A stretch of 64,000 nucleotides of DNA. It comes from an uncultured Lachnospiraceae bacterium (GTDB lineage: Bacteria; Bacillota; Clostridia; Lachnospirales; Lachnospiraceae). The position numbers and the translations under genes are program-made. Position 1 is the stretch's first letter. Each line of letters begins with the position of its first letter. The stretch lies in contig CAJUFQ010000001.1 of NCBI GenBank assembly GCA_910585625.1, positions 124,001 to 188,000 of the forward strand. The letters run 5' to 3'. Below the pieces are notes generated by a model, which searched no databases, was not told the origin of the DNA, and saw only the letters and a list, made by a program, of their open reading frames with translations. Shown piece after piece: positions 15,114 to 24,954 of the stretch.

Positions 15114-17768
15114 GTGAAGAAGTATGGAGTAAATGAACTGCGCAGGATGTATCTGGAATTTTTCGAGAGCAAGGATCACCTGGCGATGAAGAGCTTTTCT
15201 TTGGTGCCTCACAATGACAACAGCCTGTTGTTAATTAATGCGGGGATGGCGCCGCTGAAGCCTTATTTTACGGGACAGGAGATACCGCCGAAAAAACGCG
15301 TGACCACCTGCCAGAAATGTATCCGTACCGGAGATATTGAGAATGTAGGAAAGACCGCCAGGCATCTGACGTTTTTTGAGATGCTGGGAAACTTTTCATT
15401 TGGAGATTATTTTAAGCATGAGGCGATTGCCTGGAGCTGGGAGTTCCTGACCGAGGTCATCGGCATGGAGCCGGAACGGCTTTACCCATCCATCTACGGC
15501 GAGGATGACGAAGCGTTTGAAATCTGGACGAAAGAAGTAGGCGTCCCGCCAGAGAAAATTACCCGTTTCTTCCGGGATGAAAATGGAGAATGCGACAATT
15601 TCTGGGAGCATGGCGCAGGCCCTTGCGGCCCCTGTTCTGAGATTTACTATGACCGCGGGGAAGCATATGGATGCGGGAAGCCTGACTGCAAAGTGGGCTG
15701 TGACTGCGACCGTTTCATGGAAGTATGGAACAATGTGTTTACCCAGTTTGACGGCGATGGCCATGGTAATTATGAGGAGTTGGCTAACAAGAACATTGAT
15801 ACCGGGATGGGCTTGGAACGTCTGGCCGTGGTTGTGCAGGATGTGGATTCTGTGTTTGACATTGATACGATGAAAGCTATCCGGGACAAGGTCTGCGAGG
15901 TATCCGGGAAGACTTATCAGGCTGAGGAGCTTGACGATGTGTCTATTCGCCTGATAACAGATCATATGCGTTCTGCGACGTTCATGATTTCAGATGGGAT
16001 TATGCCCTCCAACGAGGGGCGCGGGTATGTGCTTCGCCGCTTAATCCGCCGTGCCGCGCGCCATGGGAGGCTGCTTGGCATCAGCGGGAAATTCCTTGCT
16101 ACCTTAAGCGCGACAGTGATTGCCGAGAGTAAGGACGGCTATCCGGAATTGGAGGAGAAGAAGGAATTTATTTTCAAGGTACTGACCCAGGAAGAAGAGA
16201 AGTTTGACAAGACGATCGATCAGGGCTTAAGCATCCTTTCCCAGATGCAGGAGGAGATGGCGAAGGCCGGAGAGAAAGTGCTGTCAGGCGAAAATGCTTT
16301 CAAATTATATGATACCTATGGGTTCCCTATGGATCTGACGAAGGAAATCCTTGAGGAGAAAGGCTTTGCCATTGACGAGGCAGGGTTTGCCTCCTGCATG
16401 GAAGATCAGAGGAACAAGGCGAGGAACGCCAGGAAAGAGACGAACTATATGGGGGCGGACGCTACAGTCTATGATGAGATTGACACGGCCATCACCACGG
16501 AGTTTGTCGGTTATGACCGCCTGACGCACAATTCCAGGATAACCGTGCTGACGACGGAGACGGAGCTGACGGAGGCCCTCTCTGACGGCGAGCTAGGGAC
16601 AATCATTGTGGAAGAGACGCCGTTCTATGCCACCATGGGCGGGCAGAACGCAGATTCTGGCGTAATCTGTGCCGGTGAGAATAAGTTTGCAGTGGAAGAT
16701 GTCATCCATCTCAGGGGCGGACGTATCGGGCATGTGGGAAAGGTGGTTTCCGGCATGTTCAAGGCAGGCGATGTTGTGGAACTTGCCGTGGAGGAAGAGA
16801 AGCGTTCCTTGATTGGCAGGAACCACAGCGCGACCCATTTACTGCAGAAAGCGCTTCGCGAGGTGTTGGGAAGCCATGTGGAGCAGCACGGTTCGGACGT
16901 GAATGCGGACAGGCTGCGTTTCGATTTCTCCCATTTTGCGGCAATGACGCCGGAGGAGATTGCCAGGACGGAGGCAATCGTGAATGAGAAAATTGCAGCA
17001 TCCCTTCCGGTGGTGACGGAAGTCATGAGCTTGGAAGAAGCGAAAAAGACAGGCGCTATGGCGTTGTTTGGTGAGAAATACGGAGATTCCGTGCGCGTGG
17101 TTAAGATGGGGGATTTCTCCGTGGAACTTTGCGGAGGGACGCATGTAAGCAATACCAGCAGCATCAGCGCATTTAAGATTGTCTCTGAATCAGGCGTGGC
17201 AGCAGGCGTGCGCAGGATTGAGGCATTGACTTCCAAGGCGGTCTTTGCCTACTATGACAGACTGGAAGAAATCCTTGCTGCCGCAGCAAAGGCCGTTAAG
17301 ACAAACCCGGCAGGGCTGGTGGAGAAAATAGAGCATCTGTGCGCGGACATGAAGGCGCTGCAGGCGGAAAATGAGGCGTTGAAGAGCAAGGCGGCAAAAG
17401 ATGCACTGGGAGACGTCATGGATCAGGTGTGCGAGATTTCCGGCGTGAAGCTGCTTGCGGCCAGTGTGCCTGGCGTGGACATGAATGGCCTGCGTGATTT
17501 GGGAGACCAGCTTAAATCCAAGCTGGGCGAAGGCGTGGTCGTGCTTGCTTCGGAGAATGACGGCAAGGTCAGCCTGATTGCCATGGCAACCCAGGCAGCC
17601 ATGGACAAGGGCGCGCATGCAGGGAACCTGATTAAGGCAATCGCCGGCAAGGTCGGCGGGGGCGGCGGCGGACGGCCGAATATGGCGCAGGCAGGCGGCA
17701 AGAACCCCACAGGAATCCCCGATGCCATTGCAGAGGCGAAAGCGGCGCTCGAGGGTCAGGTCAGCTAG
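15114..17768 (+). CDS. alaS: Alanine--tRNA ligase
   Basis: AlaRS charges tRNA-Ala and edits mischarged Ser or Gly. At 884 residues it is full length. The N-terminal class II core includes KPYFTG and the TCQKCIRTGDIENVG segment. The editing domain has HSATH (His571, His575) and CGGTH (Cys673, His677), all four zinc ligands. The C-Ala domain ends with a glycine-rich VGGGGGGRP motif. The start is GTG 15114 behind GGAGG. Extra Cys near residues 180-205 (CGKPDCKVGCDCD) may bind a further metal, as in other Firmicute AlaRS. No T-box is visible. Confidence 0.97.
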   Translation: MKKYGVNELRRMYLEFFESKDHLAMKSFSLVPHNDNSLLLINAGMAPLKPYFTGQEIPPKKRVTTCQKCIRTGDIENVGKTARHLTFFEMLGNFSFGDYFKHEAIAWSWEFLTEVIGMEPERLYPSIYGEDDEAFEIWTKEVGVPPEKITRFFRDENGECDNFWEHGAGPCGPCSEIYYDRGEAYGCGKPDCKVGCDCDRFMEVWNNVFTQFDGDGHGNYEELANKNIDTGMGLERLAVVVQDVDSVFDIDTMKAIRDKVCEVSGKTYQAEELDDVSIRLITDHMRSATFMISDGIMPSNEGRGYVLRRLIRRAARHGRLLGISGKFLATLSATVIAESKDGYPELEEKKEFIFKVLTQEEEKFDKTIDQGLSILSQMQEEMAKAGEKVLSGENAFKLYDTYGFPMDLTKEILEEKGFAIDEAGFASCMEDQRNKARNARKETNYMGADATVYDEIDTAITTEFVGYDRLTHNSRITVLTTETELTEALSDGELGTIIVEETPFYATMGGQNADSGVICAGENKFAVEDVIHLRGGRIGHVGKVVSGMFKAGDVVELAVEEEKRSLIGRNHSATHLLQKALREVLGSHVEQHGSDVNADRLRFDFSHFAAMTPEEIARTEAIVNEKIAASLPVVTEVMSLEEAKKTGAMALFGEKYGDSVRVVKMGDFSVELCGGTHVSNTSSISAFKIVSESGVAAGVRRIEALTSKAVFAYYDRLEEILAAAAKAVKTNPAGLVEKIEHLCADMKALQAENEALKSKAAKDALGDVMDQVCEISGVKLLAASVPGVDMNGLRDLGDQLKSKLGEGVVVLASENDGKVSLIAMATQAAMDKGAHAGNLIKAIAGKVGGGGGGRPNMAQAGGKNPTGIPDAIAEAKAALEGQVS

Positions 17769-17819
17769 GAACCGGGGATATTATGTGTAAAATAATGTAA
17801 AATTTCCCAGCAAAAGTAG

Positions 17820-17847
17820 TTGACTTATAGAGAAAATCTGCTATAAT
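17820..17847 (+). promoter_or_regulatory. Sigma-A promoter of rpsU
   Basis: TTGACT (17820-17825), 16-base spacer, TATAAT (17842-17847), about 80 bases before the rpsU start. Confidence 0.75.
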
Positions 17848-17926
17848 GAATGATAGTGCAATAAAATATGACCCAAACAGTTGAATATGCACAATACGCA
17901 ACTGGAGGGAGGTTAGGTGTGAGAGT

Positions 17927-18103
17927 ATGTCAAATGTAATCGTTAAAGAAAACGAAACTTTGGATAGTGCTTTACGCAGATTCAAGCGAAACTGTGCGAA
18001 GGCAGGGATTCAGCAGGAGATTCGTAAGAGAGAGCATTACGAAAAACCGAGCGTGAGGCGCAAGAAGAAATCCGAAGCAGCTAGGAAGCGTAAATATAAT
18101 TAA
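17927..18103 (+). CDS. rpsU: 30S ribosomal protein S21
   Basis: A 58-residue basic protein: MSNVIVKENETLDSALRRFK begins it, then KREHYEKPSVRRKKK and a C-terminal Arg/Lys run. This is the standard bacterial S21, which helps the small subunit engage the mRNA leader. It is monocistronic, with its own promoter and terminator. The purine-rich GGAGGGAGG lies about 13 bases upstream. Confidence 0.97.
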   Translation: MSNVIVKENETLDSALRRFKRNCAKAGIQQEIRKREHYEKPSVRRKKKSEAARKRKYN

Positions 18104-18118
18104 ATCATTGTGTAGGAG

Positions 18119-18164
18119 AACCCCACACTTTCTGGATTTTCAGAGAGTGTGGGGTTCTTTGTTT
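18119..18164 (+). terminator. Terminator of rpsU
   Basis: AACCCCACACT (18119-18129) pairs with AGTGTGGGGTT (18145-18155), with further pairs toward the loop, followed by CTTTGTTT. Confidence 0.9.
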
Positions 18165-18295
18165 GTAACTATTCAGCCCTCCTGAATAGTTGCCGTTGTT
18201 TAAATTATTACCACAAGTAGAAAAAAGTATCATTTTATTTTGGCAAGGCTTGGGTGTACAATAAAAATATTATAGGATAAGAAGGAGGAATGTAC

Positions 18296-21200
18296 ATGAA
18301 ACGAAAACTACTGGCCTTGGCGCTTAGCCTGGCAATGGTATTTTCCGTCGTGCCTGCACAACCTTTGCAGGCAGAAGAGGGAGGAACGCAGATGCCGTTG
18401 GAAACTGGCGGCACAGAGGAGCTGGGAGAAAATGTAGCTTTGTCGGCAATCGCAGACACGCCTTACAGCAACTCATATGCATCTGCGCCGTCAGCTATTA
18501 ATGACGGGGTTTTGGCAGGAGCAGGAGGGGCCTGGAACAGCTGGGGGGCAGGCGCATCGCTTTATCCGATGCCTGTCACGCTCAGATGGGAGACAGACCA
18601 TACCTTAAAGGGTATGCGCATTATGTGGTGGGCAGATTTGGATGAAGAAGCGCCGTCCGCAGGCGTGTCATTCCCTGCCAGTGCAGAAGCAGAATACCTG
18701 GACGAGGATGAGGAGACCTGGAAGCCTATATCAGCAGTAGGCGTGGAGCATGGAGGCGTCAATGGGGAAGGCGGCGTGTGGAACAGCCTGACATTCTCCC
18801 AGGAGATTACGACCAGAGGGATTCGTCTGAACGTGCAGCGCAACGGAACCGAATCTAATGGGTTTGGCATCAGCGAATGGGAAGTCTTTGGGAGCGAAGT
18901 GACCGATAAGCTTCAGGGCGCGGTCGTAACCGGAGACAATGGCATGTTTGTTGACGAGGAGAAAGAATATACCGCGGCAGCTGTGCCAAGCACGATGACG
19001 GCAGACGCTTCCTTCCAATGGACCGTCTCCCCGGCGGAAGTGGCAGCTATCCAGGGAGCGGCGAATGGAACCAAGGTGAAGGTGAAAGGCTTGAAAGCCG
19101 GCGACGCCACATTGGAGCTTACCGTTTCCCGGGATGGGGTGAACCGGAAGAAGAAAATCGCAATCCATGTGCAGGGTGTGGACGAAATCGTAGAATACCA
19201 GACAGCAACAGCTGCCGGGGTAGCGCCTATCCTGCCTGATTCCGTAGTGGCAAAGGGGCTGGTTTTTGACGAGCCGACGCCGTCCCTGAAAACGGCAAAT
19301 AATAATGTCGACCTCGGCGAGAGCTTTAACGCTAAACTGATTCCGGTCACATGGGATGCCGTGGACCCGGCAAGCTATGCTGCCGATCAGGTCGGGCAGA
19401 CCATCACGGTGACGGGTAAGGCGAAATATAATAACAAGGAATATCCTGCGACAGCGAAGATTACGGTAAAGAAGCCGGTTGCAGCAGCGGAATCCAACCG
19501 TTCCGTAACCTTTGAAAACGTACAGCTGAACGATGCTTTCTGGGCGCCCAAGCAGGAGACTAATGCATTTGCTTCCCTGGATAAGGCAATCCTGGAAATC
19601 AGCAAGCCTTCCGGCGGGGAACCGAATTTTGACAATGCGATAAAGAAACTGAATGGTGAAGCATATGAGCCGTTCAGCGGATTCGTGTTCCAGGATTCCG
19701 ATATTTATAAGAGTATCGAGGCTCTTTCCTATACGCTCTCCGCAACTCAGAATGACAAGGGAGAGGAGATAGAGGCACAGAGGAAGAAGCTTCAGGACAA
19801 ATTGGACAGCTGGATTGAGAAAATCGAGAAAGTCCAGTACGCGGACGGCTATATTGACACATTCTTCACGCTGCGCAGCACGACTTATGCCGGCGGAGAA
19901 TCGACTGGGACACACCGCTGGAAGAATTTCTCTAACCATGAGATGTACAATGCCGGTCATTTCCTGGAAGGCGTAGTGGCATATACACGCTATAGGGAAG
20001 GAATTAATGACCCGGATTACAGGCTTTATGTGGCTGGTAAGCGTTTCGCAGATGAAATCGTTACATTGTTTGGCAAGAATGGCACACGTCACGAAGTTCC
20101 CGGGCATGAAGAGATTGAGCTTGCGCTGGTGAAATTTGGAAAACTTGCCGAGGAATATGAAGGCGAAGGCGCAGGGCAGGATTATTATGACACTGCCAAA
20201 ATCTTTATCGACAGGCGCGGCGAGGGCGGCGATCTGCGTGACAGCGGTTACTATGGAGATACATATTCCCAGGATAAGACGAAATTTGTGGAAGAGACGA
20301 ATGCCAAAGGGCACTCCGTGCGTGCGGGCTATTTCTATGCAGGCGTTACGGATGTAGCGACGACCTTGGCGGAAAATGATTCGGACAGGGCTGCTTACTT
20401 AAAGAGCCTGGATGCAATCTGGGATTCGGTGACACATAAGAAGACGTATATTACGGGCGGTATCGGCACCACAGCCCCCAGCAGCGACTCTGAAGGGTTC
20501 GGCGACGACTATGTATTGCCCAATGACCAGTCCTACTGTGAAATCTGTGCGGCCATCTCCATGGCGAACTGGAATCAGAGGATGAACCTTCTGTATGAGG
20601 ACGGCAAATATGCGGACAGCGTGGAGAAGGCTTTGTACAACGCAATCCTGGTTGGCACGAACCTGGATGGGAACCGTTTCTATTACAGCACCTTGCTGGA
20701 AGCAAAGAGCGGAAACTGGCGTTCTCAGTGGTTTGCCTGCGCATGCTGCCCGCCGAACCTGATGCGTACCATCGCCGCCCTGAGCGGTTATATGTATACC
20801 GTACACAAAGACAATGTGTTTGTGAATATGTATGTCGGCAGCAACGGGAATGTCAATGTGGGAGGAACGTCTGTTGATTTGGCACAGGAAACCGAGTATC
20901 CGTGGAACGGGGCCGTAAAGCTTACCGTCAATCCGCAGCAGGATAAGGAATTTACCCTGAAACTGCGTATCCCGGGCTGGGTAGAAGAACAGAAAAACAA
21001 GAACGTCACAATTAAGGTAAATGGAACGGTTGTCAAAGCGGCAGCCGACAAAGGGTATGCAGCCGTGACACGTACCTGGAAAAAGGGCGATGTAGTCACC
21101 ATTGACATCCCCATGGAAATCAGGAAGACCGAAGCAGACCCCAATGTCACAACGAATAAAGACAGGGTTGCGCTGCAGAGGGGGCCGATTGTCTATTCTC

Positions 21201-23050
21201 TGGAAAAAGCCGGAAATGCACAGCTTAATCCTGAAATAAAGGAGTTTGACCCCTTAAAGATTGTCATTCCCAGGAATGCCAACCTGAAAGCAACGTACAA
21301 CAAAGATTTGCTGAAAGGCGTAGTAGAGATTACCGGGGATGCGAAATACAGCCTGTATGGAGAACTCCTGCCGGTGAAAATCCAGGCAGTTCCCTATTAT
21401 GCGTGGAATAACCGCGGCGATGAAGCGGATTATGTACCCGGGGATGTTGACAAGACATCCTCCAAGATGCTGATATGGACAATGGCAGACAAGGCCCAGT
21501 CTGAGGTGATTGCAGGTTCGGCGGACGATGCAGCCCCGGATGCCAAGGTCAGCGCAGATTCTGTTTATAGCGGGGCCCGTATTGAGGGAGTCCATGACAC
21601 AACCTTCAATCCAGAATCCTCCTCCCTGGGCAATGGACTTGGCTGGAGCAACTGGACAGTGCCGCGTGACGATACGGAGCATTGGCTGCAGTACTTGTGG
21701 GATAAGGAAATTACCACAAAGCAGCTGCAGGTATATTGGTATGAGAACGATCCGTGGGACCGTCGGCCGGGTACGCTGAAGATCCAGTACATGGATGCAG
21801 AAGGCAACTGGAAAGACGCCAAGATGGCGAAAGAATACAAAGGAAACCTGGATAAGTTAGACCAGTATAATGTCATTGATATAGAGGAAGTCACCACCAA
21901 GGGACTTAGGCTTGTCATGACCGTGAATTTGGAAAAAGATGAGACCCAGTCCATCGGCGTTTACCGCTGGAAGGTAATGCTGGATAAAGAGAGCGTTGCG
22001 AACAATGTCGTGAACATGATTAATAAAATTGGTACCGTGGAAGGGACTCTGGACAGCAGGAAACTGATTTATGATGCGCGTATGGCGTATGAATCCCTTT
22101 CCGATGACCTGAAAGCGTTGGTTACCAATTACGACGTGCTGACAACGGCAGAGGAAAGCTATGCGAAAGTCACCGGCGATGGCGCGAAGCCTGTTGTGGA
22201 ATTGATTGATAAGATTGGAACCGTGCAGGCGACGGATGCCAGCAAAAAGCTGATTGATGCTGCGCGCAAGGCATACGACGAATTATCAATGACTCAGAAG
22301 GCAGCAGTGTCCAATTATAATATCCTTGTAGATGCGGAAGTGAAATATGAGGAATTGATGAACCAGGGAGCAACGGCCCTTGACATTTCCAAGGCCAAGA
22401 TAGCCAAGATATCTGCGCAGAAATATACCGGGAAAGCTTTGAAGCCCAAGGTGAAAGTCACTTACGATGGCAAAGTCTTGGCGTTGAATAAAGATTATAC
22501 GGTAAAATACAGCAACAATAAGAATATTGGCAAGGCGAAGATTACGGTTACCGGCAAAGGAAGCTACAAAGGGACGAAGAGTGCGAGCTTCACGATTACC
22601 GTGAAGAAGAATTCTGTCTATGCGGTAGGAAGCTACAAGTACAAGGTCACCAATGCCAATACGTCAGGCAAAGGCATGGTCACGGTGACAGGCGTAAATA
22701 CCAAAGCTCTTAAAGGAAAGCTGAAAAAGATTAATGTTGCGGCAACTGTAAAAATCGGCGGGAAGAATTTCAAAATCACAGCTATCGGTGACAGCGCATT
22801 CTCATGCTGCGACAAGGCGGCAAGCGCGACTATCGGGACGAACGTTACTAAGATAGGAGCTAAGGCATTCTTGAACTGCAAGAGCTTAAACAAGATAACA
22901 ATCAAAGCAACCGGCCTCAAATCAGCAGGCAAGAACGCGTTGAAGGGCATCTCTAAGAAGGCTGTCATCACGGTTCCGAAGAAAAAGCTGAAAGCCTATA
23001 AGAATATCCTGAAATCGAAAGGGCAGGCAAAATCAGTAAAAATTAAATAA
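18296..23050 (+). CDS. Secreted multidomain GH127 beta-L-arabinofuranosidase-like enzyme
   Basis: A 1584-residue exported enzyme. Signal peptide 1-27; discoidin-like binding domain (about 45-205); Big_2-like domain (about 208-290); a second Ig-like domain (about 293-395); GH127 catalytic region (about 400-1020); another binding domain (about 1075-1230); two helical repeats of about 57 residues beginning NMINKIGTVEGT and ELIDKIGTVQAT; an MBG-like domain ending near 1435; BspA-type leucine-rich repeats to the end. The GH127 zinc/nucleophile residues are in place: Glu749-x-Cys751 and Cys817-Cys818. ATG 18296 is best spaced from AAGGAGG. It probably releases arabinofuranose (or a related sugar) from plant or glycoprotein glycans at the cell surface. 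Confidence 0.88.
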   Translation: MKRKLLALALSLAMVFSVVPAQPLQAEEGGTQMPLETGGTEELGENVALSAIADTPYSNSYASAPSAINDGVLAGAGGAWNSWGAGASLYPMPVTLRWETDHTLKGMRIMWWADLDEEAPSAGVSFPASAEAEYLDEDEETWKPISAVGVEHGGVNGEGGVWNSLTFSQEITTRGIRLNVQRNGTESNGFGISEWEVFGSEVTDKLQGAVVTGDNGMFVDEEKEYTAAAVPSTMTADASFQWTVSPAEVAAIQGAANGTKVKVKGLKAGDATLELTVSRDGVNRKKKIAIHVQGVDEIVEYQTATAAGVAPILPDSVVAKGLVFDEPTPSLKTANNNVDLGESFNAKLIPVTWDAVDPASYAADQVGQTITVTGKAKYNNKEYPATAKITVKKPVAAAESNRSVTFENVQLNDAFWAPKQETNAFASLDKAILEISKPSGGEPNFDNAIKKLNGEAYEPFSGFVFQDSDIYKSIEALSYTLSATQNDKGEEIEAQRKKLQDKLDSWIEKIEKVQYADGYIDTFFTLRSTTYAGGESTGTHRWKNFSNHEMYNAGHFLEGVVAYTRYREGINDPDYRLYVAGKRFADEIVTLFGKNGTRHEVPGHEEIELALVKFGKLAEEYEGEGAGQDYYDTAKIFIDRRGEGGDLRDSGYYGDTYSQDKTKFVEETNAKGHSVRAGYFYAGVTDVATTLAENDSDRAAYLKSLDAIWDSVTHKKTYITGGIGTTAPSSDSEGFGDDYVLPNDQSYCEICAAISMANWNQRMNLLYEDGKYADSVEKALYNAILVGTNLDGNRFYYSTLLEAKSGNWRSQWFACACCPPNLMRTIAALSGYMYTVHKDNVFVNMYVGSNGNVNVGGTSVDLAQETEYPWNGAVKLTVNPQQDKEFTLKLRIPGWVEEQKNKNVTIKVNGTVVKAAADKGYAAVTRTWKKGDVVTIDIPMEIRKTEADPNVTTNKDRVALQRGPIVYSLEKAGNAQLNPEIKEFDPLKIVIPRNANLKATYNKDLLKGVVEITGDAKYSLYGELLPVKIQAVPYYAWNNRGDEADYVPGDVDKTSSKMLIWTMADKAQSEVIAGSADDAAPDAKVSADSVYSGARIEGVHDTTFNPESSSLGNGLGWSNWTVPRDDTEHWLQYLWDKEITTKQLQVYWYENDPWDRRPGTLKIQYMDAEGNWKDAKMAKEYKGNLDKLDQYNVIDIEEVTTKGLRLVMTVNLEKDETQSIGVYRWKVMLDKESVANNVVNMINKIGTVEGTLDSRKLIYDARMAYESLSDDLKALVTNYDVLTTAEESYAKVTGDGAKPVVELIDKIGTVQATDASKKLIDAARKAYDELSMTQKAAVSNYNILVDAEVKYEELMNQGATALDISKAKIAKISAQKYTGKALKPKVKVTYDGKVLALNKDYTVKYSNNKNIGKAKITVTGKGSYKGTKSASFTITVKKNSVYAVGSYKYKVTNANTSGKGMVTVTGVNTKALKGKLKKINVAATVKIGGKNFKITAIGDSAFSCCDKAASATIGTNVTKIGAKAFLNCKSLNKITIKATGLKSAGKNALKGISKKAVITVPKKKLKAYKNILKSKGQAKSVKIK

Positions 23051-23074
23051 GCTTGCGGGTAAATGAAACATCAG

Positions 23075-23108
23075 GCGCGCAGAACTGTTTTTTGGCAGTT
23101 CTGCGCGC
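23075..23108 (+). terminator. Hairpin terminator after the GH127 gene
   Basis: GCGCGCAGAACTG (23075-23087) pairs perfectly with CAGTTCTGCGCGC (23096-23108). The following tract (TTGCTCTGTCT) is only moderately T-rich. Confidence 0.75.
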
Positions 23109-23161
23109 TTGCTCTGTCTGGGAAATTTTCCGGCCGCCCTGAGGAAAAGATGCGTTTCCCT

Positions 23162-23191
23162 GTCATATTCCAATCCCTGCCCTCATATATT
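23162..23191 (+). promoter_or_regulatory. SigE-type promoter of the spoIIIA operon
   Basis: GTCATATT (23162-23169), 14-base spacer, CATATATT (23184-23191). Both boxes match the mother-cell SigE consensus, and the spoIIIA operon is SigE-controlled in Bacillus. Confidence 0.72.
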
Positions 23192-23225
23192 TGAGAACAG
23201 ATACAAGCTATGAGGAGGACAGCCT

Positions 23226-24164
23226 ATGGAGGAAATTGTGAATGTGTTCCCAAATGCACTGCGCCCGCTCTGCCGGGCTGGATTTGGGCGCGGCATGGAG
23301 ACGGAGGAGATTAGGCTGCGCACCGGACGTCCGGTGATGGTGCTTGGCAGCCGCGGCGAGTATTTCTGGAACCAGGGGGAGGCAAAGCTGCAGGACGCCA
23401 GGGAAGGGGGGTATGTCTGGCAGGAATCCGATATGAAGGAAACATTGTCCAGGATGAGCCGTTACTCAATGTATGCGCTGGAAGAAGAACTGCGGCATGG
23501 TTTTTTCACTATCCAGGGCGGGCACAGGATTGGCGTTGCAGGACGCACCGTCTGTGAAGAGGGTAAGGTTCTTTCTTTCCGCAATATCAGCGGCCTGAAC
23601 ATCCGTGTGTCCAGGCAGAAAAAAGGCTGCGCCAGAGAGCTGCTCCCATGGCTGGTCTGCGGGGATGGTATTTTCAATACGCTGCTGCTGTCGCCGCCGG
23701 GAGTCGGGAAAACAACCATGCTGCGCGACTGCATCCGCCTGCTGTCGGAGGGGAGCAGCGCGCTGCCTGGGAGGAAGGTAGGCGTGGTGGACGAGCGCAG
23801 CGAGATTGCCGCCAGCTTTCTTGGCGTTCCGCAGAATGACCTGGGGCATCGCACAGATGTGCTGGATAATTGCCCAAAGGCAGAAGGAATGCGGCTTCTT
23901 CTGCGCAGCATGTCCCCGCAGGTCATTGCAGTAGACGAGCTTGGCGGCAGGGAAGATTTCCTGGCGGTAGAGGAAGCGCTTCACTGCGGATGCCAGATTA
24001 TTGGGACGATGCACGCCAGGGATGCCGGGGAACTGCAGGAGAAAATTTACCTCACTGACTGGCTTGCGAAAGGATTTTTTGGAAGGTTTGTATTCCTTGC
24101 GCTGGGGAAAAATGGGGAACGCGGATTTTCCGTATATGATGGGGGGATGCACAGATTATGCTGA
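23226..24164 (+). CDS. spoIIIAA: Stage III sporulation ATPase SpoIIIAA
   Basis: SpoIIIAA is the cytoplasmic, secretion-type ATPase of the SpoIIIA-SpoIIQ channel linking mother cell and forespore. The 312 residues contain a Walker A SPPGVGKTT (about residues 158-166), Walker B-like VIAVDELGG, and the conserved VVDERSEIAA. The start follows GAGGAGG in the leader of a SigE-type promoter. Its last seven bases overlap the start of spoIIIAB. It is full length. Confidence 0.96.
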   Translation: MEEIVNVFPNALRPLCRAGFGRGMETEEIRLRTGRPVMVLGSRGEYFWNQGEAKLQDAREGGYVWQESDMKETLSRMSRYSMYALEEELRHGFFTIQGGHRIGVAGRTVCEEGKVLSFRNISGLNIRVSRQKKGCARELLPWLVCGDGIFNTLLLSPPGVGKTTMLRDCIRLLSEGSSALPGRKVGVVDERSEIAASFLGVPQNDLGHRTDVLDNCPKAEGMRLLLRSMSPQVIAVDELGGREDFLAVEEALHCGCQIIGTMHARDAGELQEKIYLTDWLAKGFFGRFVFLALGKNGERGFSVYDGGMHRLC

Positions 24165-24673
24165 AGTTGACGGGGAGTATCCTGATTATCGCTGCCTCAG
24201 TCCTCTATGGGTGGAGGATCCAGCAGGAGCTTGGGGAGCATGTAAGGCAGCTTGTGGGCATGAAGGAAATGTTTTTGATGTTGTGGGGGGAAATCTCATA
24301 TGCCAAGACGCCCCTGGAGGAAGCGTTTTTGCAGATTGCCGGCCAGAATAAGGAACCGTTCTCTTCGTTTCTCAGAAAGGCTGCAAAAGGCATTAACGGC
24401 AGCGAAGAGAGCATTGGCTGTTTTTGGGGACGCTTGGTGGAGCAGGAAGCAGGAGAGTTTCTGCTGGATGAGGAAGAATTGGGGGTTTTAAAACGGGCCG
24501 GGGAAAATTTTGGATATCTTGACGGCCAGATGCAGCTGAAAAATCTGGAGCTGTACATTGACCAGACAGAGGCATTGATACAGAAAGCGCAGGGGGAACT
24601 CAAGGACAAGAAGAAAGTGTCGGGGGCGCTGAGCGTGATGTGCGGTCTTTTCCTGATTATCCTTTTGGTGTGA
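24158..24673 (+). CDS. spoIIIAB: Stage III sporulation protein SpoIIIAB
   Basis: A 171-residue membrane protein with an N-terminal helix (about residues 5-20), a helical cytoplasmic-type middle part and a C-terminal helix (about 153-171). This is the GspF-like platform component of the feeding-tube apparatus. Its ATG overlaps the spoIIIAA stop. The length matches the family. Confidence 0.93.
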   Translation: MLKLTGSILIIAASVLYGWRIQQELGEHVRQLVGMKEMFLMLWGEISYAKTPLEEAFLQIAGQNKEPFSSFLRKAAKGINGSEESIGCFWGRLVEQEAGEFLLDEEELGVLKRAGENFGYLDGQMQLKNLELYIDQTEALIQKAQGELKDKKKVSGALSVMCGLFLIILLV

Positions 24674-24748
24674 TGCTGGGGGCAGAATTGCCGGCGAAGA
24701 GAGGGACAAACAGTGAAATGATTCTGACAGAGGAATACGGAGGGAACT

Positions 24749-24943
24749 ATGAGTATAAGTTTAATTTTTAAGATTGCAGCCGTAGGTATCCTGGTAACAG
24801 TACTGAGCCAGGTACTAAAGCACAGCGGAAGGGAAGAACATGCTTTCCTCACAAGCCTTGCCGGGCTGTTGATTGTGCTGTTTTGGATTGTGCCTTATGT
24901 CTATGAGCTGTTTGAGACGATGAGGAATCTCTTTGCGCTGTGA
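24749..24943 (+). CDS. spoIIIAC: Stage III sporulation protein SpoIIIAC
   Basis: A 64-residue protein with two transmembrane helices (about 5-22 and 35-53) joined by a short KHSGREEHAF loop, the standard SpoIIIAC layout. It is followed with overlap by spoIIIAD and works with it in the membrane part of the channel. Confidence 0.94.
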   Translation: MSISLIFKIAAVGILVTVLSQVLKHSGREEHAFLTSLAGLLIVLFWIVPYVYELFETMRNLFAL

Positions 24944-24954
24944 CGGAGGAAGCG

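Noticed and set aside
18731..20314. A 527-codon reverse-strand ORF opposite the GH127 gene
   Set aside because: No ribosome binding site or recognisable domain; it is a mirror of the GH127 coding frame, which has clear catalytic motifs and a signal peptide.
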